Assembly: GCA_015227615.1 (NCBI GenBank)
Contig: JAALGZ010000009.1
Location: 62,001-126,000 of the forward strand
Source: Labyrinthula sp. Ha
Taxonomy: Eukaryota > Sar > Bigyra > Labyrinthulida > Labyrinthulaceae
DNA length: 64,000 bases
Direction: 5' to 3'
Shown: piece by piece, positions 1 through 12,100 of the stretch
How the letters are laid out: every line of letters begins with the position of its first letter
Position numbering within the stretch: position 1 is the first letter of the stretch
Notes under the pieces: model-generated
What the model saw: the letters and a program-made list of their open reading frames with translations, nothing else
The model's database searches: none
What the model was told of the DNA's origin: nothing
Program-made: the position numbers and the translations under genes

Positions 1-38
1 ATTTTCATTAAATTCTTATGAAAAACCAAAGTGCACTC

Positions 39-233
39 TTACTTAAATATTAAATTCGCGCAACTTTCACTTAAGTAATAACATAAGAGCTGCTTGACAC
101 CATTTGAAAGAAAAACCGGAGTTCTGGGGCTAATTATTGCTGCCGGGGGAGTTCTCTTAATATGACCAGGGTTTTTCACGCTTCCACTAGGAATACTGGT
201 TGCATGGACATTTCTGAAAAGAAGTACTAACAT
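39..233 (-). CDS. possible short secreted peptide
   Basis: A 64-aa reading frame from the ATG at 233 begins with a hydrophobic run (MLVLLFRNVHATS) that could be a signal peptide and continues as a Pro/Ser/Lys-rich tail ending with two cysteines. The hydrophobic stretch actually continues upstream of this ATG (residues SLNPFLFLILTT) in the same frame but without another ATG, so the true start may lie in an upstream exon or the frame may be chance. It resembles no family I know. Only its signal-like N-terminus argues for it. Confidence 0.25.
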   Translation of the reverse strand: MLVLLFRNVHATSIPSGSVKNPGHIKRTPPAAIISPRTPVFLSNGVKQLLCYYLSESCANLIFK

Positions 234-272
234 AGTGGTAAGAATCAAGAATAAAAAAGGATTTAGACTCAA

Positions 273-579
273 GAAAAAATCTCAGTGATGAGTTGAGGAT
301 CCTCAAACTCAATTTCGCTTAAAGCCAAGGCTGATGATATGTAGGATCTATAAAATTCAGTAGTGAAACCTATATTCCTCAAAAAAGTGTCAGCAAAATA
401 CTCAAAATTCCCCAATTAATTCTTCATATATCTTCAAAACTTCTTCTTAAATTTTCAATCAGTTTCTTCTTTTTAATTATATTCCTCACTCAATAAGATA
501 TTGAGACTCATTCAAAAGAATTATGCTTTTTTAGGGAAAAGTGGTTTAAACAAATTAAATACGAGATTACTGCAAATAT
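273..579. other. intergenic, CTCA/TGAG-rich
   Basis: No coding potential seen. The stretch is rich in CTCA/TGAG words, including ATTCCTCACTCAATAAG near 481-498 and a TGAGGATCCTCA palindrome near 293-304. Similar words recur at 45.3-45.45 kb and 50.9-51.45 kb, so it may be a worn dispersed repeat or upstream regulatory DNA of the gene at 580. Confidence 0.4.
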
Positions 580-1593
580 ATGGCGGACGAAAAATTTGAC
601 TCCCAGAAATCTTCAATAACTTATGAAGGAATTGTATTCACACCACATGGACCTGAAATTCACAGCAAATCAGAAGAATATAAAGTTAAGATACGTAAAG
701 TTAACGATGTTATAAACGAAGATAGTTTTACAACTGATGTAGAACAAACCATCGATGATACAAAAAAGGCTCTCTTGCAAGTTCTTGGAGAGACAAAATC
801 TTTTTTCCTCGCTCTTCAACGGGAAGCTAAAAGTTTAATAAAGGAGAATAAACCTTACATAAAAGCTAGATTAAATATGGCGTTTATTAATGCAAGATCA
901 CTTGCTACGAAACTTGCTATTCTCTCAAGAATATTCCTCAAGGAAACGAAAAAACTACTCGCCCAAATTCACATAACACTTCAATCAAACAAAAAATATC
1001 GGCGATACACATTTTTAGTTCTCCTAATATTTCTTATCTATTGGATTTTAGTTTTAGTTTTATACTCGTTTAGTTATCTCGTATCTATTCTACCTTTTGC
1101 CCCAAGAAGTCCAATCCAAAATCGCAATGCCCAACTGATATTCTCCGATGAGAATCATATTAAAAGATCAGATCCTTTAACCAGCGGAAATACTTGGCAG
1201 TGTCCTGTTTGTAGCAAGATTAATCCAAACTACGTCTTGTTTTGTGAACAGTGTGGAACAAAGTTTGAAACACAAAGGATGCAGTCAAACTTAAACTCAA
1301 ACAGAGGACTCTCACAAGGCTCTTTTGAGTCTCTTAATCACCAAGATCTATTTTGTGCTGGAAGAAATTTTGATCTGTTTCGTGGAGCTGAATCAATAAA
1401 AAATGACTTTTCCTTCGAGCCAATAAAGGCTGTTAATTTGCGACATTGTTGTGTCCTATGCGCTGCTGAAGCAAGATGTACAGGTTTTACTTATAAAGTT
1501 TACGAAAATATGTGCCTATTAAGTTCAGGGGTGTTATCAGCGTATGATCTGGTACCAAACAATAAAATAGATACTGCAAGCCTTCAGAGATAA
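580..1593 (+). CDS. one-pass membrane protein with RanBP2-type zinc finger and PAN/Apple-like domain
   Basis: 337 aa from the ATG at 580. Residues 50-135 are helical, charged and probably coiled. Residues 144-170 form a strong membrane segment after a basic cluster (KKYRRY). Residues 206-225 fit the RanBP2-type zinc finger spacing exactly, W-x-C-x2-C-x3-N-x6-C-x2-C, with ligands C208, C211, C222 and C225. The C-terminal 80 residues carry the PAN/Apple pattern (C259, C290/291, C294, C300, C312 with GFTY between). PAN domains are normally disulfide-bonded adhesion or carbohydrate-binding modules outside the cell, while RanBP2 fingers bind RNA or ubiquitin inside. Both lie on the same side of the only membrane segment, so one probably has a non-standard role. 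The gene has no intron and converges on the JmjC gene with a 77-nt gap. Domain calls are by motif; function is unknown. Confidence 0.85.
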   Translation: MADEKFDSQKSSITYEGIVFTPHGPEIHSKSEEYKVKIRKVNDVINEDSFTTDVEQTIDDTKKALLQVLGETKSFFLALQREAKSLIKENKPYIKARLNMAFINARSLATKLAILSRIFLKETKKLLAQIHITLQSNKKYRRYTFLVLLIFLIYWILVLVLYSFSYLVSILPFAPRSPIQNRNAQLIFSDENHIKRSDPLTSGNTWQCPVCSKINPNYVLFCEQCGTKFETQRMQSNLNSNRGLSQGSFESLNHQDLFCAGRNFDLFRGAESIKNDFSFEPIKAVNLRHCCVLCAAEARCTGFTYKVYENMCLLSSGVLSAYDLVPNNKIDTASLQR

Positions 1594-1670
1594 ACAAGAC
1601 TTTCTTGCTCTTTCCATGTATTCCTAGAATAAAAATGGAAACTAAAATGCTGAAATACTCTAATTTATGT

Positions 1671-2786
1671 CTAAGCTTTACTTTTCTTTAGATCTAAATC
1701 ATGTATTTGTTCTGTAAATATATCTTTCCAGTAGCTTGTAGAATATAAGTTGGAACCTTCAACACTCTCTAGGACATCAGGAGGATGAAACCAATAGTTA
1801 AAAGCTAGATGCCCTTCGCTATCTTTCTCGGATACAGAAAAAACTTCATGAAACCAACCACAAGGCAGATATAATAAGTCACCAGCTTCTAAAATAACTT
1901 CTGTTCCCTTTGACTCATCAAACTTGGGAAACTTTGTTAGATCAACCTCTCTTGTTGTTCTGATTTTACTGAAGTTTTTTGGTAACGAAACAAACTTCTG
2001 TTTTTTCAAAGGAGGAGTAAATTCAACCTCCAGTGCTGCCTCCAGTTCAAGTAACTCATCAAGAATCTTATCTTCTTCATCATCATTCAACTCTTCTTGA
2101 AGCTTTTTTTGAAACATATGCTTCTTCCGCAGTAATTTGTCAGACCCGTCCGGATTAAGTTCATCTCCTTCGTACGTTATCAAACCATTAGAGAAAATTT
2201 TATCAACTTTCTTCGATAAGTACATATTTTCAAAACAGCTTGGCGGAAAGATCTTAAACTTTTTTCTTCCTCTAATTAGTAAGTAAATGTTGTCATGGAA
2301 ATCATGATGTAGACCAGATGATGACTCAGAATCACTTTTTCCCCACCAAATATTTATCCAAGCTGGAATTAAGCTTTTCATGAAATCTGGAGTTAATGGA
2401 AATGTATTGATTTTGTATAGTTTTAGAAGAAAAGTATTCATTAATGAGAACTCCTGTCTTGATGAAGAGGACATGTAGTATTTTGAGTTCTCGGAACTGA
2501 GAGAATTTAAAAAATTTTGAAACGATAAGAGAACAGTATTTCCTTGGCCAAAATATCTGTACTCGGATGTCTTTTCTTCGCACTCTATCTTGTCTTCTAG
2601 CATTCCGAGACTGTTGGTTTCTCGTAGAAAATCTAAGAGCTTCGAGTTAGTTTCCAAATTTTCGAAAATTTTGGACAGATTATTTATTTTACCAGCTTCC
2701 TTTTTTATAAATGGCTTTCTTTTCAACACAAAGGGTTTAACCATTTCCCAAGAAAGTTCTTCCCCTATTTCTTGCACATACTTCAT
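1671..2786 (-). CDS. JmjC/cupin-8 family Fe(II)/2-oxoglutarate hydroxylase (JMJD7/JMJ31-like)
   Basis: 371 aa, no intron. The JmjC core is clear. The segment SSSGLHHDFHDNIYLL holds the iron-binding HxD (H160, D162), followed by GRKKFKIFPP, the usual strand after the proximal ligands, and NGLITYEGDE. The distal part AGDLLYLPCGWFHEVFS supplies the third iron ligand, H313. An acidic, charged insert (about residues 215-285, EELNDDEEDK) separates the halves. The SSGLHHDFHDN...NGLI.YEG pattern is what I associate with plant and fungal JmjC-only proteins near JMJD7, which hydroxylate protein side chains; JMJD7 itself hydroxylates lysine on DRG GTPases. Substrate here is unknown. This is one of two JmjC-family genes in the window; the other is JMJD6-like at 17454. 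Confidence 0.9.
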   Translation of the reverse strand: MKYVQEIGEELSWEMVKPFVLKRKPFIKKEAGKINNLSKIFENLETNSKLLDFLRETNSLGMLEDKIECEEKTSEYRYFGQGNTVLLSFQNFLNSLSSENSKYYMSSSSRQEFSLMNTFLLKLYKINTFPLTPDFMKSLIPAWINIWWGKSDSESSSGLHHDFHDNIYLLIRGRKKFKIFPPSCFENMYLSKKVDKIFSNGLITYEGDELNPDGSDKLLRKKHMFQKKLQEELNDDEEDKILDELLELEAALEVEFTPPLKKQKFVSLPKNFSKIRTTREVDLTKFPKFDESKGTEVILEAGDLLYLPCGWFHEVFSVSEKDSEGHLAFNYWFHPPDVLESVEGSNLYSTSYWKDIFTEQIHDLDLKKSKA

Positions 2787-5700
2787 GTTTAGTTAAGCCT
2801 TGAAAAATAGCTAGGAAGCCACGGTAATGCAACCTTGTTGTTATGGGATTCCAGTACATTATTTTCAGTGGTTTTGTCTCGAAGCCTTAAGCCATTAGTT
2901 GGAACTTGGGTGTTTTTCTCGAAAGCAAACCAAAGTAATTTAACTAGTTGATAAGAAACTATTTTATTCAAAGCCTATACAAAATTCATTTTCTACTGCT
3001 TCTCAACAATCCAGTAGACTTGCCATAGCGCTGATTTGATGTCAACATAAGAAGAAGTTCAAGATCGATTAAAGAGGTATTAACTGGTTTGATACTTCAA
3101 TTAAAGTGCAGAGATATTGATGTGATTAATTTATATTTCTTATGACATTAAATTGAAACACAGAGCTTAGAACTCGTGATTACAGAAGCACTTACCTCGG
3201 CCACGTAATCCGACGAAGTGTAAATAAATGTTTTTTCCTCAATAACCGGAGTATTGCTAGTGTACAAGAAATATTTTGTTTAATAGAACTTATTTGCGAT
3301 ACTTTCACTAGTTTTTTAATAGATTTTTCTGTGGTCGCAGTAGAGAATCATCCTGAACTACTTCCTACCCTTTATCTACAGTATTGCTGCACCCAGCTAA
3401 TTAACCCTCACTGTTGCAAACCGATAGAGAGTGCCACAAGAGAACAATAACTGATAAGATGGGTTTTAAAATCATACACTTCAAAAAGTGGATTAGTCAT
3501 ATTTACTGATATTGCTCAGTAGTTTTTCTGTGTTACTCTTAGGAGGGAATTCAATTTATCATTAGTTTCATCATCTCTAGTACACGGTTACACGAACGTA
3601 CCATATGCTGGATTTCTGCCCATTAAAAGATTGAAAACTAGTATTATATTGAAAAAATATCAAACACGAAACGACCTTGCTATATTGAAATAATGAGCAG
3701 CTAAAAACTAAATTAATTTGTTTTCCATAGCGGAAAACATTTTAGCTAATGTGTTAATGCGGACACTGCTACTGTAATACTAAAACGTAATAAGTTAAAA
3801 AACATTATTATAGTTAAGGAGCTATTAGACATGAACAATGAACTTTTGTCCTATGTAATATTTTTGAAATTAAGTATTGACCATAAAGCAATGACCCAGA
3901 AGAATTTTATAAGAAAGGAGACTTCGAATAAACAAGCGACATAATAAACCAAAGTGAACCAGTAGAACAACAATAATACGCATTAGGGAGTTATATCAGG
4001 TGGCAAAGCTATATCTTTGAATTAATCTATTTAAAAGTTCCACTTGAAAGTTTTCATTGGTCAAGTCAAAATGTTTCTTAGAATCAATTTGTTGGAGTCT
4101 TGTCCGCACAAGCACAGTTTAAGAAAATATAAATATATCAACAAGTCAACTGTTTATACAGATACATAGAAAAGATTCCAACCTTTAATTATATGATCAC
4201 CAAAGTATTCTGTCTTTTCAGTGCGGAGAAATATCACATCAAGCGAGTTCTTGCTACCTGAATGGGTGCTTTGATTAATTTAAGTATTATCATATTTACG
4301 TCGGCTTGCAAGCTAGTTATGTTGTTCAGTTGAAAATTTTGGTTGGTACAATCAATGGCACAACCCAAAAATATCAAATATAAATACCTTTTATTTAATA
4401 CTTTACCGTCACTATTGAAGCGGAAGTTCTTTTAAACTTTATTTTTTATCTAGAATTTAGAACTGGTATTTAAATAGTACTTATTTGCTGAAGTCTTATT
4501 TATGCCCTTCTACTTCGGTGAGGAAGCATAGAATGAGCCAGCAACAAACCCTAGGTTTTTCTCCTAAATTTCTGCATAGCCAGAAGATACGATAAGAGAT
4601 TAAAATAGGTTTCTATCAAATTATTGACTGATCACTACATCATGAGTTGGTCTGAATCTTTCGTTATTATCAGCTAAAGCTAGACATTACTTCGATCTCA
4701 TGTTTTTATTATTGATACAACAGTCTCACGTACATTATTAATTAAATTTACAGAAATATGTTGTTTATTACGCTTAAGCATTTTTATAAAAAACTAAAAA
4801 ATATATTTTTTTTTCAAAAATACAAAGCTTAATATGTGTGGTTATTCTTACTATACAGCATTATTACTGGGAAAACACGATAATTCATGAACTCTAACCT
4901 CTAAGTTTTTTAATATCGTTAAGCCGGTTTTGTAAATTTCTAAGACAATATATTATGTTTTTGGTTTATTACTATTTTCCCAGACAAATTTAGGGCTCCT
5001 AACTGCTTTTTTTTACTTGGTGTTAGTTCAAGACAAATAATTCGCCGAAAATATACTTTAATAGGCCATTAAAATTTATGACAAAACCTAATGTTATAGG
5101 ATTGAAGATTTCTCAAAATCTTATCCATAATTATCTTATCAAACTATAAAAACTATCAATAAACAAACGTAATAGCTCTTATTACGAACATTAAGTGATG
5201 AAAAAGGAAGTTTTGATTATTACCTCCGGAATCTTCGCCAAAATAGATTCACACTGATGCCCTTAGAGTTACCAATCCAGCAACAAAGTAAATACGAATA
5301 TGTGTCATGCAATTAGTTTATTCAAAACTGAAAAACAATTCCAAAGAAGCTAGAAGTTATAACAAATAATAGTTGCGCGTATTTTAAAATATTTTTATAG
5401 GATATGTAACTAAAAACATATTTTACATGTTACCGTTTAACTATCTAACGTGGAAAATTCATATTTGCAAGGTTTAATTTCTAACATTTTCTAGTAATAA
5501 CATCGGTACAAATTTCTTTTCAAGTAATCCAGGTTCTTTGATTCGCGCTGTATATATATATAGCTGTGTGGCAAGGTTCTCAGAAATCTCTATTTAATGA
5601 GACTATAACTCACTTGCTGCAAACCTAGTAGGAGTAATTAACAAAACATTTCTCTTTCTATTCTTAAAAGCCTCAGTAACATCTAGATAAAATCAAGCAG

Positions 5701-7661
5701 ACCAATTTCATTACTCAGGCCCAGAAAATCAGGAGAGCGTTTCATAAATTATCTATTTTCACGGATTTCCTTCTACCAGTTACTGTCAACTACTTTTATC
5801 TATATCATTGCACTTTGTTAAACTGAATCAACAAATTTTATTATGAAACAGATCCCTACAAGACTGGATTGGTAGTTTGGTTTGAACACTAAGTTAATTG
5901 TTTCACGCCATGAGGTGTCAAGAGCCATGTTGAAAAGAGCAAGTACTATGGATACTTATGATGGAAAATCCAACGGGTTCAATTTAAGTTTTAGTCAAGA
6001 TGCATGTTTACAATATGGAAACAGCTAAGTGCGCTAAGAAATAGCTATTAAGGTTTATATAACAACATCTACAGAAAGATATTATGAATGTTTACCAGGA
6101 AATAACCACTAAGAAATCAAAAGTTATATTTGTACCTGTGAGTTACAAAACCTACTTTTCTTATGAGTGCTACACTTTGAATTAAACTTTTAGAGTTAAA
6201 GTCTGAGCGATCATGTTGTAAATGTAGCATAAAATTTGTTTTAGGTGCTTCACCCAATCTGGTTAAATAAGGCATCCAAGATACAACAGCTCTTTATATG
6301 GTTAGCCTTTAGCTTCACCTGTGGTGAAATTTTCTTGGGCGATTGAGTACCTCAATTGAAGTAATTAAGAGAGCTTAATTGTAAGGCGGAAGGCATAGAT
6401 GCCATCAATGATACCCAATTACCTTGGTATATCCTAGTCATGCATTCTTTACCAAATTCAGATAGATGTCTACTTCCAAAAAAAACATCACTAAATAATT
6501 GGAAAAAAGTACTTTTCGATATTACTTTTATAGCTTCTTCCAGATTTAACTGCACATGCAAAAAAAAGAATAAGGCACCTGTATAATCCCAAGCAATTGC
6601 TTTGTGCATCTATCTCAAAAGCAAAAATTATTAGCGTTTCCATAAGTAGTCATTTATTCACCCTATCTGCTATAATCATTTGGTTTATTGGTCTAACTTG
6701 TATAATGTTGTGGCTTAGTTACAGATAGGAAGTACAGCTAGGTATTATTGGAAACTGATTTGGATTTTTGAGAAGTTTTCCTGGCAACCGAACGAGTACT
6801 GACACCAATAGGGGTTATAAATTAGGAATTCATTAAGGTTCTTCACAGAGAATAGAGGCGCTAATAGATGAATAACCTGAAAAACTCGTTGGGAATTTTT
6901 GAGTGTTTACTAAGTGCTTTCTCAGGATATAAGAGCAAATTCTTAGTATTTTTTCAGAGTTTTGAAGATATCATTAAGAGTACTAACTTATATTTAGAAG
7001 TATCAATTTTATGAGATTACTTTAAAACTCCCAGAAAGGATGGAGATTCTGCTTTGATTGAGTCAAAGAACCGCCATTTTCCCCAGGATGAGTTTACCTC
7101 ACTACATGGACACCCATTTAATCAATGACGCATTTTTATTGTGGTTAATTCACTATGTTGTGTGAAAACTTATACAGTATTAACTTTTTATGCTTCTACC
7201 TACAAAATTTTATCAATAATCCGCTATTCATTTAGGAAAGCCTCCTTTCTATTTAAGTCACACTTTCCCCATCTCAACTAGTAAATGCTACTAAAGACTG
7301 TCACATCTGGTAGAAAAAGTCTAGGGTAGAACCATTTTTATTATTAATGCATAAAAAAAACTTGTATTTTAGACTTTTTAACACAGTTAAGAACACTGTC
7401 GGTTAGTATAACGTGATATGTACATATATTAAAAGATCATCTTCCTCCACTCAATAGCTCTCAAATCACATCCAGATATTCAAAAATCAAAATATTTTTA
7501 TTATTTAGTAAATCTTTTAAGGATATTAAAGTTTTTAAATAACCTTAAATAATATCTTACCATTTGGTAAAAGATACTTTAGAATATAAACAAAACTCTG
7601 TTTCTCTTTGAACATGTCCAAGTTGGACAAGAGATTGTCATTGCCCAAAATTTAACCTTGA
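2787..7661. other. gene desert, 4.9 kb
   Basis: I find no convincing coding sequence on either strand. The longest frames (for example 6352-6609 minus, 85 codons, and 2789-2971 minus) lack family motifs, biased composition or a fitting short-intron continuation. No tRNA-like or rRNA-like sequence and no tandem array is visible. Only short A/T runs occur, such as the T-rich stretch around 4800-4815. Confidence 0.6.
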
Positions 7662-9104
7662 ATGAAACAAGGTGATACCAAATTAAAGTTAAAGGTCTTT
7701 GTCCCAAAGAAGGAATTAAAGATCTCTGTTGTACCTACCACAAAAGTATCAAAAATTATAGAATCTATAATTAGTCATAATGGGATGGACCAAGCCAATG
7801 CTGATGATTTTGGACTTTATCAGGTAAAATCACGGAAACTGTCGCTGGATTCTTTTTCGTCATGCACAAACTCACTTGATACAGAGCACGGGTTTGATGC
7901 TGAAAGAGCAAAAGATGAACTAAGAAAGTTAAATCCAGGAGAAACTATTAAATCTCAGCTTTCATTCCCTGAAGAACAGCAATATTATGAAGCAAAGGAT
8001 TTCTCAGGGTTTCTTTTCTTTGGTCCGAGTGATTTTAAAAGAAATAAGACTCTATATTTAAAAAATAATGCAGAATCTGACTTAAGCTATGGGTCAAAAT
8101 CAATTATTCAAGGTTACTTGAAATTCTCGCAATTAAACTCTCCGTTGGAAGTTCACAAGTTTTTCTTTTCTCTTGCAAAGACGGAATTACTTGCCTTTCA
8201 TGACGCAACACTTTTTGGTAAGGAAAATCCAAGTTTCCGACTAAACCTTGGAAAATATAGATTTAGGTATCATTATGACGAAATATATCTTCATTCTTTG
8301 GATAATCAAAAATCAAGTTATATTCTTAAAGGTTCAAGTCGCTCTATAGTTGTTGCTTGGATAAATAATTTAAAACACTATTCTCGAATACATAAAGATC
8401 AATTGTTGATAGAAAAGTTAGAAAAGTCTATTGTTTCCACTAGTGAAAAGATTATGGAAGAGACTTCTCGGGTTTATACAAATTGCTTTTCTTGCTTTAG
8501 TGGTTTGTTTACTACAAATTCTAGTGTAATTATAGTCATTATTTACATGTACACCTCCAGAATATCGAAAATTGTCGAAAAAAGAAAAGAGATTGTTCTC
8601 TCTTTTATTGTGATGAGTGAACTTACCAAACTGCTTTTCTACTTTAGGAACCTCTATTTGCAAGAAGATGAAACCCTACTTCTCCTGAAACACGCCCAAC
8701 GCGAGATATTTGCATTGAGAAGTGTAATTTTGGACATATCAAATATGTTTGGTGAGACTCTTCAACTTCCTTTTGAGCGAATGAAGAAACAAAAGTATTC
8801 CTTTTCTTCTTTGGTGCTAGAGTCTACTTCCTTATTTTTTACCTTATCAAATGGAGTGTTAAACCTATCTGAAGACCTAAAAGTGACCCAGTTAATAAAC
8901 TCAGTTACCAGTGGAAGCCATGGGAATATGGTAGCTCCTGAACCCTATGAGACTTATAAAATGTTAAAGGTTCTTGTTGAAATGAAGCGAAGTTTGGCAA
9001 AGTTTTTGATATCTGAAGTCGGTATAATGAATGTGTTGAGTCAAGATATGAATCTAAGAAAGTTGAAAAAACTTTTCTATGTGTTGTACTCGCACTTTAG
9101 ATGA
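7662..9104 (+). CDS. RA/ubiquitin-like plus PH-domain protein
   Basis: 480 aa, no intron, alone between two deserts. Residues 7-53 (KLKLKVFVPKKELKISVVP... GLYQV) look like a ubiquitin-fold Ras-association or RBD-type domain: two beta strands, a helix with KIIESIISHN, and the final GLYQV strand typical of such folds. Residues 148-241 form a PH domain: it starts IIQGYLKF, has seven beta-strand-like segments and ends in the C-terminal helix with its conserved tryptophan (W233, VVAWINNLKHY). The remaining 240 residues are helical without a recognised domain. An RA-PH tandem suggests a small-GTPase or phosphoinositide effector at a membrane, as in Grb7/MRL proteins, but no orthology is claimed. 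The PH call is firm and the N-terminal fold is likely. Confidence 0.8.
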   Translation: MKQGDTKLKLKVFVPKKELKISVVPTTKVSKIIESIISHNGMDQANADDFGLYQVKSRKLSLDSFSSCTNSLDTEHGFDAERAKDELRKLNPGETIKSQLSFPEEQQYYEAKDFSGFLFFGPSDFKRNKTLYLKNNAESDLSYGSKSIIQGYLKFSQLNSPLEVHKFFFSLAKTELLAFHDATLFGKENPSFRLNLGKYRFRYHYDEIYLHSLDNQKSSYILKGSSRSIVVAWINNLKHYSRIHKDQLLIEKLEKSIVSTSEKIMEETSRVYTNCFSCFSGLFTTNSSVIIVIIYMYTSRISKIVEKRKEIVLSFIVMSELTKLLFYFRNLYLQEDETLLLLKHAQREIFALRSVILDISNMFGETLQLPFERMKKQKYSFSSLVLESTSLFFTLSNGVLNLSEDLKVTQLINSVTSGSHGNMVAPEPYETYKMLKVLVEMKRSLAKFLISEVGIMNVLSQDMNLRKLKKLFYVLYSHFR

Positions 9105-12100
9105 ACCTTGGTTAGAGTGGACCAAATATGTTATGTCGATTAGCTGAAGAGTGGGAAAGAATGTTAAAGTCATATCTTAAGCTCAACAAGTGAACCTACT
9201 GCCAGTGTCAGGGTTAGGTTGTTGCATAGGTTAAATGTTTGCTTTTCACTCGCGGCATGGTAAACTTTTAGCCCTCCAGGATATTTGTACTTTAAGGTAA
9301 GTTCAGGATATATAGACTATAAGCTAATCTTTAAGTGCCAAGCATTGTTAGCTTTATTGTAAATCTATTTAGTGCATTCACTATCCCCACGCTAAATTAC
9401 CTCAATTATCCACTTAGTGCATGGGCAAAACGCTTCTTACTTTTGTCATCATCTGGTTTCTGCTCTATTAGAACCTAGAGTAACTGGCGCATTGAACTCA
9501 TCAGAAATGTCCTTTACTTTAGTAAGAAATTATGATTATCTGTGTACGTTAAAGAAAGTTTTATATGTCTAGCACAACCAGCCTGTTTTATTTTTCAATA
9601 TAGGTAGTATAAGTAAACACTTAAGTAAATCAGACTGTTTTTTCCCCTTTTGCATGGGGTTATGATCTTATTCTGATATAGAGGATAGTTTGTCATGAGA
9701 GGAAAGTATGTCACACCACAAGTAATAAGGAACCATTTTCTTACCTGGAATTATTGTGCGAGCAGGAATCATTTTAGCTTTCAATGCATGAGAGAACTGG
9801 ATATCACTATCCACTATAAGTTTCCATACAAAGCAGGTTTTAAATAATAGTTTGTGAAATCATAACCAATGCACCGCGAAGAAACCTATTTTCTATATTC
9901 TATTCTGTGCTATGTCTTTAGAATTAGTACATTGTCAATTGAGTAGTATATACTGGACTATTTACATCTGCACGACGATGTAATGCCTTCATGGCACATG
10001 GTGTGCAGTTTGATCCTAGTTAGGAGACTGCATAACGCATATTTTCATTTCAAAAAGCTGCTTAGTCAAATTTATATCTACTTGCGAGCTGAAAATATTT
10101 TTCATTTTGCAATCATTAAAACTAGAGAAAATAAAAGAATTAGGTCTGTTTTCAATTGGGCTGAGAAATATTTTTATTATGATCTTAAGAAGAATAGAAA
10201 TACTTTCTAAAAGGTAGGTAACTCAAGATTACTTGGAGTATATATCATAAAATACTATGTCAATAAGAATCACAACCATTTTCAGTCTAATAATCTCAGG
10301 TAACAACAAGAAACTAGCCATTTCCCTCAAATGATGCTTATTTAACTTAAAAGATGTAGAATATTTAGCTACCGCACAGGGATTGGCCACAGAATAAACC
10401 AGATTTTATTTCAAAACTTGAATATTAGCTGGGTTGTTCTTATTTGTGGTTGAATATTGTTATCAGATTCATCAGTGGCAGATTATTTCAAGGGGTAAAC
10501 TCAATAGCTGGTTATCTTGTTCCATAAATCTACCTCAGCCCGTACAATTTTCCAATATCTTAGGTTTATGTTTTTTTTTGGCTGTAGCTGACATGATACC
10601 TTTATCCAGATTAATTAAAAAAAACACAAGGAAAAAAGTAAGGTTCTAATTTTTCTGAAATGGTTCACATTCTGGATGATACGAAAGAACACAATCCCGT
10701 AAGCACCATATTTAGATCGCATTATCCTAACACTATTCTTCAGACAAAGCTTAATGAATTTTTTTAAAACCTTAAAATAAAGATTTCGTTCAGGTCTCGA
10801 CCAATATAATTTCGTAGAGAACACCATTTGATGCCAATTTCATTGAAACATCTAAACATAATATTGTGTCCACGTCATCTAGAAGAAATTATTTGCCCTC
10901 ACATCTGTAAAAAAATAACTTTAGGCTTTGTAATTTTCATTGAGAGGGCTAGCTCTCCAACCGGCATCTAAAGAATATTTTAGCTAGTGCTCAACATATA
11001 GAAAACCTAAAAAATAACTAGGTTGCTGATGGCACTACTACAAAGCAAGGATAGATATACTAGAAGCTAGCACTCTTTCTCTTATCATTTCCTTGCTTAA
11101 CCTTGACGAAATGAAGCAACATTGAAAAGTTCATCCGGAGAAGATTTTTCAACAGGGCTTTTATATGCTTAACTTTTCATGAATATTGCAGCTTGATTCG
11201 GCATCAGCATGCATACGGATTATAATGTTCCATTTCATATCTCAACTAATTTCAGTAAGAAGGTAGTATTTTCAAATTTGGCCCTTTGCTTATACCAAGT
11301 TATATAACTATTATGGGGTCTGGAGGATCAATTCAGCAAACATCATACATCTTCACTGATGGGTAGAGCTCAGAAAACTTGGCAGCAGTATCGTGTTGAG
11401 GTATTTCTATTCTCATTATGTGGAACGAAATGATAAGATCATACTAATTTTTCTCTATTTGTAGCACTAACTGTAGAAAAGGAATTAAGTTGCAGTGGTA
11501 ACAGCTATTCTTATTCATACATAGCTTAGATCAGGCTTTTCAGAGATCTTAGAAACTCTTCTTAGTTCTATCTGTGCAGTTATGTAGCAATTTCGCTGAA
11601 CAAAGCTCTGTGAAAGCTCAGTGCAATAGCCTTATTCAAGATTGCTAATAGTTCATTAAGCTAGATGTATTCACCCTTCAAAGCAATCTTCTTTTCCTAT
11701 AATTTCTAGACAGTGGAAGTTAGTTGCCTGCTAACGTTAGTGTGCAGTATGGAGTGTTCAAACTCGCGAAAGTTTTTGACTTCGAGATTGGAAACAATTC
11801 TACAAAAACAGACGAAGCTTGCTTCCCCATGAGCCTACGCTGCCTAAATCAGTAGGCGGTAATATTTTGTTTCTTTTTTAACACGTTTGGTATGATCTGC
11901 ACGGTTTCCTCAATGAACTAGTAACATCATGTATTTTTAAAGCGTGTAAGGACGAAAAATTAGAAGCTACAACTCAGATGATAAAGTTAAACATTACTGT
12001 AGTTAACCCGAAAAAGTCAATCATGCGCCAAACTTCTAGAAGAGAAACTCGAAGAGCTATCCTTGTCTAAACTAAAGCTAGTTGAAAAAGATTTTCATGC

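Noticed and set aside
6352-6609. 85-codon minus-strand ORF
   Set aside because: No motif, no splice partner within the short-intron rule, isolated in a desert.
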